Assembly (NCBI RefSeq): GCF_002162355.1
Contig: NZ_CP021434.1
Location: forward strand, 838,501 to 902,500
DNA: 64,000 nt
Direction: 5' to 3'
Source: Tumebacillus avium
GTDB lineage: Bacteria; Bacillota; Bacilli; Tumebacillales; Tumebacillaceae
Both the position numbers and the translations under genes were made by a program. Of this stretch, positions 24,596 to 31,999 are shown in pieces. Below the pieces are notes generated by a model, which ran no database searches, had not been told where the DNA came from, and saw nothing but the letters and a program-made list of their open reading frames with translations. Each line of letters starts with the position of its first letter. Positions within the stretch are counted from its first letter, which is position 1.

Positions 24596-25162
24596 ATGGA
24601 ATTTGGTGAATTTCTGAGAATGAAGCGAAATGCTAAAAAGATGTCGATCCGCCAGCTCGCTTTATACGCCGGGTGCTCAGATTCCTACCTCTCCCTCTTG
24701 GAAAGAGGAATCAGCGGTCGGCGCAGCCCGACACCCAACTTTCTGCGAAAACTAGTTCAACCTCTAGGTGTGCCTTACGAAGTTCTTATGGCTGCCGCAG
24801 GATTCCGCCTTCAAACCGACGATGAAATCTTATATAACGGGTCGTTACTCCTCCTCATCCGTGAAGCCTTCGGTGACAATGTGGCGGAGTTCTCCCGGCG
24901 TACCAGCATGAGTGAATATGAAATTTCCTCTCTTGAAGAGAAAGGAGTTTCATATGAGACACTTCATAGTGTTTTGCAGACCTTGTTTGGTCGTCAACAG
25001 TACTTTACGTCAGAACAAAAAGCTCTTTTACATCGTCTGGAAGAACAACTTCGAAATCTGCCACCAGAAATGTCATCTGATGTAGAAGGTCTTCTCCATA
25101 TGTTTTTAGACATGATCGACAAGCTGCGTATCTGCAGCCAACAAAAACCTGCATCGGAATGA
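24596..25162 (+). CDS. XRE-family transcriptional regulator (paralog of 13743-14261)
   Basis: 188 residues from the ATG at 24596 with GGGGTG upstream. The N-terminal HTH (FLRMKRNAKKMSIRQLALYAGCSDSYLSLLERG) is very close to the XRE protein at 13743-14261, and both have the same two-part layout with a helical C-terminus. It is upstream of two small secreted-protein genes on the same strand and may regulate them. Confidence 0.87.
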   Translation: MEFGEFLRMKRNAKKMSIRQLALYAGCSDSYLSLLERGISGRRSPTPNFLRKLVQPLGVPYEVLMAAAGFRLQTDDEILYNGSLLLLIREAFGDNVAEFSRRTSMSEYEISSLEEKGVSYETLHSVLQTLFGRQQYFTSEQKALLHRLEEQLRNLPPEMSSDVEGLLHMFLDMIDKLRICSQQKPASE

Positions 25163-25210
25163 AGAATTCGTGGAATATTAATAAGCCCGTAGAAATATAA
25201 AATAACAAAG

Positions 25211-25240
25211 TTGAACACATTCTCATAAATGTGTTACAAT
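25211..25240 (+). promoter_or_regulatory. Promoter with overlapping inverted repeat
   Basis: TTGAAC, 18 bases, TACAAT. The arms AACACATT (25214-25221) and AATGTGTT (25228-25235) span from the -35 to the first base of the -10, the position expected of a repressor operator. Confidence 0.65.
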
Positions 25241-25276
25241 GTCACAGAAGTAATAAAGAAAAGGGGACTGACCATC

Positions 25277-25708
25277 ATGAATAAGAAAATTCTCATTCTT
25301 TCCTGCGCGGCTGTGCTCGTTGTCGCCGGTGCTTTTACTTTCGGTAACATTCAGTCGCAGGCATCTGCAACTACTGAACAAGAAGCGCAGCAAGTGGCAA
25401 CGGATTATCTGGATGCTCTTGTTGCGAAAGACGTTGAGAAGGTTGTTAAGTATGTACAGGATGTTCGCTTCAAGACGGATGCGGAAGAACTCGCGGGCTA
25501 TCAAGACATCGTGACGAATAACCCTGTTTACAGTTACAAAATTCTTTCCGTCGAAACGAAGAGCCCGACTCAAGCATCCGTGACCATCGAATACACTTCC
25601 GAACATAGAGGAACTGATCAAACTACCTTCAACGTATTTAAAAAGGGAAAAGAGTGGCAAGTCACTCTCGAGAATATCGAACTGAAGAAAAGCATCAAAA
25701 ATAAATAG
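25277..25708 (+). CDS. Secreted NTF2-like protein, paralog 1
   Basis: 143 residues from the ATG at 25277 (AAGGGG upstream). Signal peptide with cleavage near SASA-TT. The mature domain of about 115 residues has the NTF2/DUF4878-like pattern: EAQQVATDYLDALVAKDVEKVVKYVQDVRF, then an acidic helix and four strands ending GKEWQVTLEN. It belongs with three others at 28662-29054, 29217-29633 and 29923-30432. Role unknown; such domains bind small ligands or peptides. Confidence 0.72.
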   Translation: MNKKILILSCAAVLVVAGAFTFGNIQSQASATTEQEAQQVATDYLDALVAKDVEKVVKYVQDVRFKTDAEELAGYQDIVTNNPVYSYKILSVETKSPTQASVTIEYTSEHRGTDQTTFNVFKKGKEWQVTLENIELKKSIKNK

Positions 25709-25730
25709 GTAGACCGGAGTGTATCAGATT

Positions 25731-26135
25731 ATGAAAAAAGCATTAACTCTCTCAATCATTCTTACAATAACTTCCTTTTGGATCGCACAACCAGCGATGG
25801 CTGCCACGTCCCTCAGTTATTATGAATTTACTTGGCCCGACAATTATCATCATTCATACAGCAACACCAAGTTTTCCAACACTGATGGGACAGTAGTTGT
25901 GAACGGCTGGCAAACCAATGATCGACAAGGCGCTCAAAACGTATACAGCGTTGTAGTTTACGGGAGTTTCTCAGACGATTACCTTGGCAACGCCGCAACT
26001 GTCACAGGCAATTATTCGCAAACAGGCACATGGTATAGCGCAGTCATTACGAATGTTCCTTCCGGCTCGGGTTATCAGATTCGTATCGATAACATGGTGT
26101 ACGGCGTGAACAAAGGTGCTGGTAACGCATATTAA
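25731..26135 (+). CDS. Small secreted beta-rich protein
   Basis: 134 residues, signal peptide ending AMA-AT. The mature 108 residues are rich in Ser, Asn, Tyr and Gly with alternating strands; the closing NVPSGSGYQIRIDN resembles the C-terminal VPAGTYFLRIYN of the secreted protein at 15947-16615. It follows the NTF2-like gene by 22 bases, so they are cotranscribed. Its natural terminator is split by the IS3 element. Confidence 0.65.
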   Translation: MKKALTLSIILTITSFWIAQPAMAATSLSYYEFTWPDNYHHSYSNTKFSNTDGTVVVNGWQTNDRQGAQNVYSVVVYGSFSDDYLGNAATVTGNYSQTGTWYSAVITNVPSGSGYQIRIDNMVYGVNKGAGNAY

Positions 26136-26136
26136 T

Positions 26137-26160
26137 CCAGCCTAAGAAAAGCGCCAAACA
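26137..26160 (+). terminator. Left half of a terminator split by an IS
   Basis: The arm CCAGCCT..AAAAGCGCCAAACA here is complementary to TGTTTGGCGCTTTT..AGGCTGG at 27658-27681. Joined at the target duplication TAT, they form a long hairpin with a T tail; the IS3 element now sits in its loop. Confidence 0.75.
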
Positions 26161-26267
26161 ATCGTATTGAACTGAGACCCACAAGATGGACACTTTTAAA
26201 AAGTGACCTCCTTGTGGGTCATTTCTGTTTATAATCAGAATATCGAAAAGAACGAGAGGTTTAGAGA

Positions 26268-26699
26268 ATGGGGAAAAGACATCGCTTCAAAGAACATGAG
26301 ATGCAGCAGCTTGAGGCAAATCCAAATGTGGCACATGTAACGGACAAGAGTATTACTTACTCGCCATCGTTTAAGATCGCTGCCGTTAAAGAGTATGCAC
26401 AAGGTCAAAAACCGATGGATATTTTCCTGGATTCAGGCTTTGACCTAGACACAATTGGCCATCAAAAGCCAAAGAGTTGCCTAAAGCGTTGGCGTGATGC
26501 ATTTGAAGCTCACGGGGAGGCAGGACTTCTCGAAGAGAGACGCGGAAAAGGAAGCACGGGGCGAAAGCCAGCCGTTGACATATCAGTCGAAGAGAAGCTG
26601 AAGCGTGCAGAAGCGCGGATCAAACTGCTTGAGGCAGAGAACGATTTCTTAAAAAAGCTCGACGCGCTCGAAAGAGAGGCGATGAAGAGGAAACGCTGA
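26268..26699 (+). CDS. IS3-family orfA (HTH protein)
   Basis: 143 residues. Two HTH-like halves (SPSFKIAAVKEYAQGQKPMDIF; KSCLKRWRDAFEAHGEAGLLEERRGKGSTGRKP) and a C-terminal leucine-zipper-like segment (VEEKLKRAEARIKLLEAENDFLKKL) typical of IS150-type orfA. A run AAAAAAG near 26650 can give -1 frameshifting into orfB, producing a fused transposase. Confidence 0.85.
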   Translation: MGKRHRFKEHEMQQLEANPNVAHVTDKSITYSPSFKIAAVKEYAQGQKPMDIFLDSGFDLDTIGHQKPKSCLKRWRDAFEAHGEAGLLEERRGKGSTGRKPAVDISVEEKLKRAEARIKLLEAENDFLKKLDALEREAMKRKR

Positions 26700-26749
26700 C
26701 ACCCTTCGAGCGCTACAGTCTCATCAATCTTATAATTCGTCAGCATGGT

Positions 26750-27601
26750 TTGAAACGGATGACACGGTTTTTATGCAAACTGTCTGGCGTCAGCCCTAGC
26801 GGCTATTATCGTTGGCTTGGTACTGAGGAGGAGCGACAAATTCGAGAGCATGCAGACGAACGCGACTTTCGCCTTATCAAGGCACATTTCGACCGACTCC
26901 ATGGAAAAGCAGGTGCTTTGGTCATCAAAATGCGTCTAGAACGTGAAAGCGGTGTTTTGATGAATCATAAGAAAATCCGCCGATTGATGCGTAAGTATAA
27001 TCTCATTACAAAGATCCGAAAACCCAATCCGTATCGGAAAATCGCTCATGCTACTCAAGAACACCGTACATGTCCTAACCTCTTACAGCGCCAATTTGAT
27101 ACTAGAGAGCCAGAGAAGGTATTACTAACGGACATCACTTATTTGTGTTATGGCAATGGAAATCGTGCCTACCTCTCATGTGTGAAGGACGGAGCTACAA
27201 GGCAGATTCTTGCTTATTATCTCTCCTCAACATTGGAGATGACGATCGTGAAACAGACCCTTGAACGGCTGCTCGAACGACTTGATGGCAACATCCATCC
27301 TTAAGCCATCTTTCACTCGGACCAAGGCGTCCACTATACTCATCCCTCGTTTCTTGAGCAGATCAGTAAGGCTGGCTTCAAACAATCAATGTCCCGCAAG
27401 GGGAACTGCTGGGACAATGCCCCTATGGAGTCATTCTTTGGACATATGAAAGATGAAATGGAGTATCGGGAATGTGACACATTCCAAGAACTTCGCTCAC
27501 GCGTTGATGCCTATATCGAGTATTACAATACCGAACGCTATCAATGGACATTAAAAAAGATGACTCCTGATGAATTCAGAAGTCATCTCTTGGCGGCATA
27601 G
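26750..27601 (+). pseudogene. IS3-family transposase orfB, interrupted by in-frame stop
   Basis: The DDE integrase: first Asp in LLTDITYLCYG, second in FHSDQGVHYTHP, glutamate in WDNAPMESFFGHMK. The frame is continuous from before 26700 (TPFERYSLINLIIRQHG precedes the nominal TTG) to 27601, except for one TAA at 27302-27304 between the first and second Asp. A single G-to-T change of a GAA codon would explain it. Without the second half the product lacks two catalytic residues. Confidence 0.85.
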
Positions 27602-27657
27602 GCCAAGGTTACTTTTTCTAAACCGTCCACCTTTAAGGTCACAGTTCATATCGAGAA

Positions 27658-27681
27658 TGTTTGGCGCTTTTCCAAGGCTGG
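27658..27681 (+). terminator. Right half of the split terminator
   Basis: See the left half at 26137-26160; this arm now lies after the IS and cannot pair with its partner except across 1.5 kb. Confidence 0.7.
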
Positions 27682-27701
27682 ATTGTTCACATATGCAGAA
27701 A

Positions 27702-27747
27702 TGTTTTTATTTTAAAGTTTAAAAACCAACCTCCCTTGTGATACATT
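27702..27747 (+). promoter_or_regulatory. Shared upstream element, copy 1
   Basis: TTTTTATTTTAAAGTTTAAA followed about 20 bases later by TACATTT. The same arrangement occurs before the gene at 29217 (29138-29183). A common promoter/operator for two secreted-protein genes. Confidence 0.5.
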
Positions 27748-27794
27748 TATTTCGTAGGAACGGATCCAAAGATTATTTCGAAGGAGTTGAAATA

Positions 27795-28595
27795 ATGAAC
27801 CGTAAAAGCATACTTTTAGGAAGTCTTGTGGTTGTCTCCTTAGTATCTGGCGTACTCTTCTTATCTAATGAAGGTGAGGCAAACGCTCCATCCCCGATTC
27901 CGGCAGATATCCAACCCATCGTCGACAAAATGATTGACTCGGTGGACAACTACAAGTTTGTTACCGCAGTTGTGCAAGTAGACTCTGAGAATGGCGCAGA
28001 CAGCACGACTTCTTTTTCCGCAAAACTTGAACCCAGGGTGAAAGTGAAATCAGAATATATTGACAAGCGGGGACAGTCTATTCAACAGTTCCAAAACAAC
28101 GGAAAGACGCTTACCGTTGACTTGAAGCAAAAGACATTCTCTGCAATCCCGATTAGTCGAGGTATGGAACAAGGGTGGAAAGATCGCCCAAGGCATCGTT
28201 TTACCTATCTGGAGGACGGAAAATTCCGCGCCCAGCCAAGAATGAGCCCCTTCCATGTTGGACTTGGTGCTGAAAGTATGCTGTTCCCGCAGGATTTTGC
28301 ATTAGGAGTCATGCACCGTTCCGCCGATCTGCAGATCAGCAGCCATGAAGCAATGCTCGGCCGGGACGCGACTGTGATCGAAGGTACTCCAAATGAAGTC
28401 CACCTCGATTCATACGGTGATCACTTTAAAATCTGGGTCGATACGGAAACCGGGATCTTGCTCAAATCCGAGTTCTCAAATGACGGTCAAGTGTTCGAGA
28501 CACAGACTATGACAAAGCTCGAACTGGACAACCCCGTGTCTGATGCAAAGTTTGATTTCCCTTCCGTTAAGGAATACAAAAACGCAACACCTTAA
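27795..28595 (+). CDS. Secreted LolA/RseB-like protein
   Basis: 266 residues from the ATG at 27795 with GAAGGAG upstream. Signal peptide, then a long curved-sheet domain: VDKMIDSVDNYKFVTAVVQV at the start, VKVKSEYIDKRG, KTLTVDLKQKTFSAIP, and near the end FKIWVDTETGILLKSEF with FDFPSVKEY at the close. This is the pattern of LolA/RseB-fold and related outer-surface proteins of Firmicutes, which carry lipid or sense envelope state. No lipobox. Function here unknown. Confidence 0.7.
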   Translation: MNRKSILLGSLVVVSLVSGVLFLSNEGEANAPSPIPADIQPIVDKMIDSVDNYKFVTAVVQVDSENGADSTTSFSAKLEPRVKVKSEYIDKRGQSIQQFQNNGKTLTVDLKQKTFSAIPISRGMEQGWKDRPRHRFTYLEDGKFRAQPRMSPFHVGLGAESMLFPQDFALGVMHRSADLQISSHEAMLGRDATVIEGTPNEVHLDSYGDHFKIWVDTETGILLKSEFSNDGQVFETQTMTKLELDNPVSDAKFDFPSVKEYKNATP

Positions 28596-28605
28596 AGGAT
28601 ATACA

Positions 28606-28647
28606 AAAGCCCTGCTACTCCGATCTGTGTCGGAATGGCAGGGCTTT
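28606..28647. terminator. Bidirectional terminator
   Basis: Arms AAAGCCCTGC and GCAGGGCTTT with an inner TTCCGACAC-type pairing, between convergent genes. Confidence 0.8.
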
Positions 28648-28661
28648 CGTTAGTTTGTCGT

Positions 28662-29054
28662 TTAATCCCGAATAAGAACTTTCCACTGTCCATTTTCTTT
28701 TATCAGGGGCAGTGTGGCGGTTTCAATAAACTCTCCAAACTGGCCACTAAGCGTAACCGTACTACTGTCTTCATCCACATAGTTGAATGAGCTAATTTCA
28801 AACTTTTTGACTGGATGATCCCTAACATACCTTTCAAGCCATTCCTTTCTTTGCCCTTCGTCTGTTTCGCGCTCATCCTTACTTAACTTCACAATCTGCT
28901 GCACATCGCCTTGTGTCACTGCGGATATATAGAGTTCAACAGCTTCTCTTGCTTCCTTTTCTTCCGATTCTGCAGACACAAACGACGATGTAATAAATAC
29001 CATAACGGCGAACAAAACAAGTGAGAGTGTAATCGAAACAATTCTCATCTTCAC
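28662..29054 (-). CDS. Secreted NTF2-like protein, paralog 2
   Basis: 130 residues with a GTG start 8 bases after AAGGAG. Signal peptide ending VSA-ES. The mature part follows the family pattern: EAREAVELYISAVTQGDVQQIVKLSKD, a charged helix with WLERYVRDHP, then strands ending LPLIKENGQWKVLIRD. It is on the opposite strand to its paralogs. Confidence 0.72.
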   Translation of the reverse strand: MKMRIVSITLSLVLFAVMVFITSSFVSAESEEKEAREAVELYISAVTQGDVQQIVKLSKDERETDEGQRKEWLERYVRDHPVKKFEISSFNYVDEDSSTVTLSGQFGEFIETATLPLIKENGQWKVLIRD

Positions 29055-29137
29055 AAGATCGTCTCCTTTTCGGAAGTGGATGTACCTACTAGATAAAGTA
29101 TCAACCTATTATATACCAATTTCCCACAAGAGGAAAA

Positions 29138-29183
29138 GTTTTTATTTTAAAGTATAAATCCCAATCTTCTTCTGGTACATTTG
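29138..29183 (+). promoter_or_regulatory. Shared upstream element, copy 2
   Basis: GTTTTTATTTTAAAGTATAA followed by TACATTTG; matches the element at 27702-27747. Confidence 0.5.
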
Positions 29184-29216
29184 TACATGTAATGTACTTT
29201 CGAAAGGAGTCACGAC

Positions 29217-29633
29217 ATGAAACGAAAAACGATCGTCCTGTTCTGCGCTGCGACCGTCCTGTCTTGCGGATTGTTTGCTTCCGTGAACACGTACGCTTCA
29301 ACAACTGCGGAGGAAGAAGCAAAATATGCAGTCACCCAGTATCTTCAAGCCGTTCAGGTTGGAGACGCTGAAGGCATGATGAAGTACACCAAAGACCTGC
29401 GTTTTCCTGATGAAGCACAGAAGAGAGACCAGTACGAGCGCTTTGCACTAGATACGGATGCAGTAAGAGATCTTGAAGTCCTTTCCCTCAATACGATTGA
29501 TGCTGCCAATATGCTTTTGAGCATCAAATTTACCTCCAAGTACTCCGGTCCCCATGAGCTAGAGCTGCCAGTGATCAAAGAGAATGGTCACTGGAAAGTT
29601 GTGGTCGGAGGAGAGCAGCGATACGAAAAATAA
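29217..29633 (+). CDS. Secreted NTF2-like protein, paralog 3
   Basis: 138 residues, GAAAGGAG site upstream. Signal peptide ending TYA-ST. Mature pattern: EEEAKYAVTQYLQAVQVGDAEGMMKYTKDLRF, YERFALDTDAVRDLEVLSL, and LELPVIKENGHWKVVVGG. Very close in layout to the 28662-29054 protein. Confidence 0.75.
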   Translation: MKRKTIVLFCAATVLSCGLFASVNTYASTTAEEEAKYAVTQYLQAVQVGDAEGMMKYTKDLRFPDEAQKRDQYERFALDTDAVRDLEVLSLNTIDAANMLLSIKFTSKYSGPHELELPVIKENGHWKVVVGGEQRYEK

Positions 29634-29664
29634 CGGAGTTATCCCGCAAAAAAGGAGTCATACA

Positions 29665-29884
29665 ATGAAAAACAAAAAAAATGATCCGCTGCCCAACCGT
29701 TGCCTTAGAATCCACCGACAAATTGGGCGGAACCAACCAAGTGAACCTAAAAGTAGCAAAGATCCGATCCAAATGGTATGTCATCAACAACAAATCGTTT
29801 TCATCTCCGCCACCCGGTCAGTCCCCCGTTGACTTTATCGTTGAAGAAGACGGTCAAATCTACCTGCCGAATAACGCACAGTAG
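29665..29884 (+). pseudogene. Decayed fifth NTF2-like paralog
   Basis: A good ribosome site (AAAGGAG) and ATG at 29665 lead into MKNKK, then an A8 run; beyond it the sensible frame (TVALESTDKLGG, VNLKVAKIRSKWYVINNK, SPPPGQSPVDFIVEED) is shifted by one base. The signal peptide core and most of the N-terminal half are missing. The rest aligns with the strand region of the 29923-30432 protein. Internal deletion plus homopolymer frameshift. Confidence 0.55.
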
Positions 29885-29922
29885 TAAACAATTAATCTCC
29901 ACCCAACTAAGGGGGATACACA

Positions 29923-30432
29923 ATGAAAATCGGACAACTGCTTTCTGTTTTTCTGCTTGCTGCTGTCGTCGTAGTTAACTCCATGGCACCTGCTACATTC
30001 GCAGCAAAAGCTGAGCCGAAGACCGCTGAGGAAGCGGTTCGAACTTTCTTTGAGTCAGAGTTGAACCATGATATTGACGGTATGATGCGTGTTGCCAAGG
30101 ATCTGAGATTTTACACCACGAAAGCTCAAAAAGCGGAATACGAAAGCGCTCACAAAATCCATCCGCTTGAGCATTATGAGATCGTGTCCCAGAAAGAAGT
30201 GAATGCCTCGCGCGTTGATTTTCTTGTAACAGCTGTATACAAAGACATGGATGACATGCCTGAACTGCCTTACTCTGCAATCAAGGAAGACGGGCAATGG
30301 AAAATCTTAATTCAAGCGATGGAAATAGACATGTCTCCAGATTCCCCACAGCCCGGCAAGATCACGATTAAATCGAACAAGTGGGAGAATGCACCAGACT
30401 CAACAGTAACACCTGATACGACCTCCCTGTGA
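29923..30432 (+). CDS. Secreted NTF2-like protein, paralog 4
   Basis: 169 residues, GGGGG site upstream. Signal peptide ending TFA-AK. Mature pattern: AEEAVRTFFESELNHDIDGMMRVAKDLRF, YESAHKIHPLEHYEIVSQKEV, LPYSAIKEDGQWKILIQ, then a Pro/Thr/Ser-rich tail of about 40 residues not present in the others. Ends in the tandem array after the decayed paralog. Confidence 0.72.
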   Translation: MKIGQLLSVFLLAAVVVVNSMAPATFAAKAEPKTAEEAVRTFFESELNHDIDGMMRVAKDLRFYTTKAQKAEYESAHKIHPLEHYEIVSQKEVNASRVDFLVTAVYKDMDDMPELPYSAIKEDGQWKILIQAMEIDMSPDSPQPGKITIKSNKWENAPDSTVTPDTTSL

Positions 30433-30447
30433 GCCGATGCAGGAAAA

Positions 30448-30546
30448 ATGGTGAGAATTGTTAACCAGGAAATTGTAAGCGCAATTCATCTGAGAAGCTA
30501 TAAGGATAGCTTGGGCAAGGTCATTGTCGTGAACATTCTCCTCTAA
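30448..30546 (+). CDS. Possible small peptide gene (32 aa)
   Basis: ATG 4 bases after AGGA; product begins MVRIVNQEIVSAIHL and ends GKVIVVNILL. It lies between paralog 4 and a terminator. It could be a real small gene or the remains of a larger one; no match to anything I know. Confidence 0.25.
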   Translation: MVRIVNQEIVSAIHLRSYKDSLGKVIVVNILL

Positions 30547-30571
30547 TATTTTCTTTCGCGGAAAGAAACGG

Positions 30572-30600
30572 CCAGATGCACCCTAGCGTCTGGTCTTTTC
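30572..30600 (+). terminator. Terminator of the secreted-protein array
   Basis: Arms CCAGATGC and GCGTCTGG (one G-T pair) followed by TCTTTTC. Confidence 0.7.
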
Positions 30601-30630
30601 TTGACATCCCTCTCACCCTTCGTTTACGAT
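30601..30630 (+). promoter_or_regulatory. Promoter of the DUF1761 gene
   Basis: TTGACA, 18 bases, TACGAT, 41 bases before the start codon. Confidence 0.5.
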
Positions 30631-30671
30631 ATAAAAATTGCTATTATCCGATCATTAAGGGGATTATGAAA

Positions 30672-31076
30672 ATGTCTGCAGACGTTGTTTTGAATGTATG
30701 GGCGATTTTGGCTGGGGCGGTGATCTCGATGGTCTTGGGGTCGCTGTGGTATTCGAAGCTGCTGTTTGGCAACGTGTGGATGAAGTTGATCAACAAGCGG
30801 CAAGAAGACATGGTCAGCCCGACCGGGCCGATGATCGGGGCGGTGATCGTGTCGCTGGTGAACAGCTTTGCGTTGGCGGTGCTGTTGGAGTGGACGGGAG
30901 CGTTTGATCTTTGGGACGCGCTTGGTGTCGCGGCGCTGCTTTCGGTGGTTGTGACGGCGGCGACGGCGATCAACTACCTGTTTGAAGGACGCAAGATGCA
31001 ACTGCTGGCCGTGCAAGTCGGCTATCACGTCGTTTTGTTTGTGATCAACTCGATCCTGTTTACAGTCTGGCAATAA
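30672..31076 (+). CDS. DUF1761 family membrane protein
   Basis: 134 residues from the ATG at 30672 (9 bases after AAGGGG; the ATG at 30666 is only 3 away). Four membrane helices; the N-terminal VWAILAGAVISMVLGSLWYSKLLFG is the DUF1761 hallmark. Function unknown for the family. Monocistronic, followed by the first of two identical terminators. Confidence 0.8.
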   Translation: MSADVVLNVWAILAGAVISMVLGSLWYSKLLFGNVWMKLINKRQEDMVSPTGPMIGAVIVSLVNSFALAVLLEWTGAFDLWDALGVAALLSVVVTAATAINYLFEGRKMQLLAVQVGYHVVLFVINSILFTVWQ

Positions 31077-31078
31077 CC

Positions 31079-31126
31079 AAAAGGCTGTCTGCGCGAAATC
31101 TCGCTGCAGACAGCCTTTTATTTTGT
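31079..31126. terminator. Terminator, copy 1 of an identical 48-bp pair
   Basis: Arms AAAAGGCTGTCTGC and GCAGACAGCCTTTT with a GCGAAATCTCGC inner region, then ATTTTGT. Identical over 48 bases, same orientation, to 36156-36203. Confidence 0.85.
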
Positions 31127-31153
31127 GCAAACCAGTGCATGAGGCGTTCCCCG

Positions 31154-31414
31154 CTATCTGCTTTTGACAAGCATTTCAACTGCTTCCTTAATGACATGAT
31201 CCGGTTGATTGCCTTTATCAAGTTCCATGCGGATGCAGGACTCCAGATTCGAGGCGACAACCACCCCGATCGCTCGATCAACTGCGGAACGAATCGCCGA
31301 TAACTGGGTGACCACATCGCGGCAATCTTTTTCCTGCTCCATCATGCTCAAGACACCACGCAACTGTCCCTCCAACCGACGAAGCCGATTTTTGATCGCG
31401 TCATTGTATTCCAC
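31154..31414 (-). CDS. cstR: CstR-type persulfide-sensing repressor (CsoR family)
   Basis: 86 residues, all helical, the normal CsoR-family size. It keeps the two cysteines: KDCRDVVTQLSAI near residue 31 and NLESCI near 60, with no third His/Cys set of copper-sensing CsoR clearly visible, which fits the persulfide sensor CstR. It would repress the sulfur genes until reactive sulfur cross-links the cysteines. Unusually it is the last gene of the regulon rather than divergent from it. A near-operator (TACCCCCTAAGG) lies just upstream at about 31452. Confidence 0.85.
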   Translation of the reverse strand: MEYNDAIKNRLRRLEGQLRGVLSMMEQEKDCRDVVTQLSAIRSAVDRAIGVVVASNLESCIRMELDKGNQPDHVIKEAVEMLVKSR

Positions 31415-31488
31415 TGCGGATCACCTCTTCTCGTTTCCATCTTGTAAGATAAGCGTACCCCCTAAGGCATCCATTCGCAAGTCATGGG

Positions 31489-31962
31489 TTAGATGAACAG
31501 ATTCAGACGGCTTTGATCGGCTTCGGCCAAATAGGTGGCAACGCCTGCGTATTCGATGCCGTCGATCAGCTCTGCCTCCGTGATCCCCAGAACATCCATC
31601 GACATGGCGCAGGCGATGATCTTGACATCCAGCTCCTTGGCCGTTTCCATCAATTCTTGCAGCGTCGCGATGTTTTTCTTGCGCATGATGTATTTCATCA
31701 TCTTCGAACCGAGACCGCCCATGTTCATTTTGGAGATCCCGAGGTTCTCCGGTCCGCGCGGCATCATCAAGCCAAACATACCCTCCAAGAAGGTCTTCTT
31801 TACTGGAACCGACTCGTTTTTCCGCAGGATGTTCAGCCCCCAGAAGGTGAAGAACATCGTCACCTGATTGCCCATCGCCGCAGACCCGGTTGCGATGATG
31901 AAGCTGGCAATCGCCTTGTCCAAGTCACCGTTGAACACGACCATTGTGCTCTTGTTTTCCAT
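31489..31962 (-). CDS. DsrE/DsrF/DrsH-like sulfur carrier protein
   Basis: 157 residues from the ATG at 31962 (AGGAG upstream). DsrE2-type: GDLDKAIASFIIATGSAAMGNQVTMFFTFWGLNIL at the start, methionine-rich middle (MFGLMMPRG, GSKMMKYIMRKKN), and the conserved ACAMSMDVLGI with the active cysteine, then GVATYLAEA. These carry persulfide sulfur between rhodaneses and TusA. In the operon with TusA-rhodanese and persulfide dioxygenase. Confidence 0.87.
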   Translation of the reverse strand: MENKSTMVVFNGDLDKAIASFIIATGSAAMGNQVTMFFTFWGLNILRKNESVPVKKTFLEGMFGLMMPRGPENLGISKMNMGGLGSKMMKYIMRKKNIATLQELMETAKELDVKIIACAMSMDVLGITEAELIDGIEYAGVATYLAEADQSRLNLFI

Positions 31963-31999
31963 GTTGTCTCCTCTTCCCGTTTGCAATCACATGGACCGC

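Larger units (their letters stand above)
26168..27648 (+). mobile_element. IS3-family insertion sequence, 1481 bp
   Basis: Ends are imperfect inverted repeats: left TGAACTGAGACC..., right (complement) TGAACTGTGACC..., with further matching AAG/AAGG(T/A)TGGAC inside. The flanking three bases are TAT on both sides, a 3-bp target duplication as usual for IS3. It carries orfA and orfB in the -1 relation expected, with an AAAAAAG slip site. orfB has an internal stop, so the copy is probably dead. Inserted in the loop of the terminator of the 25731-26135 gene. Confidence 0.9.
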
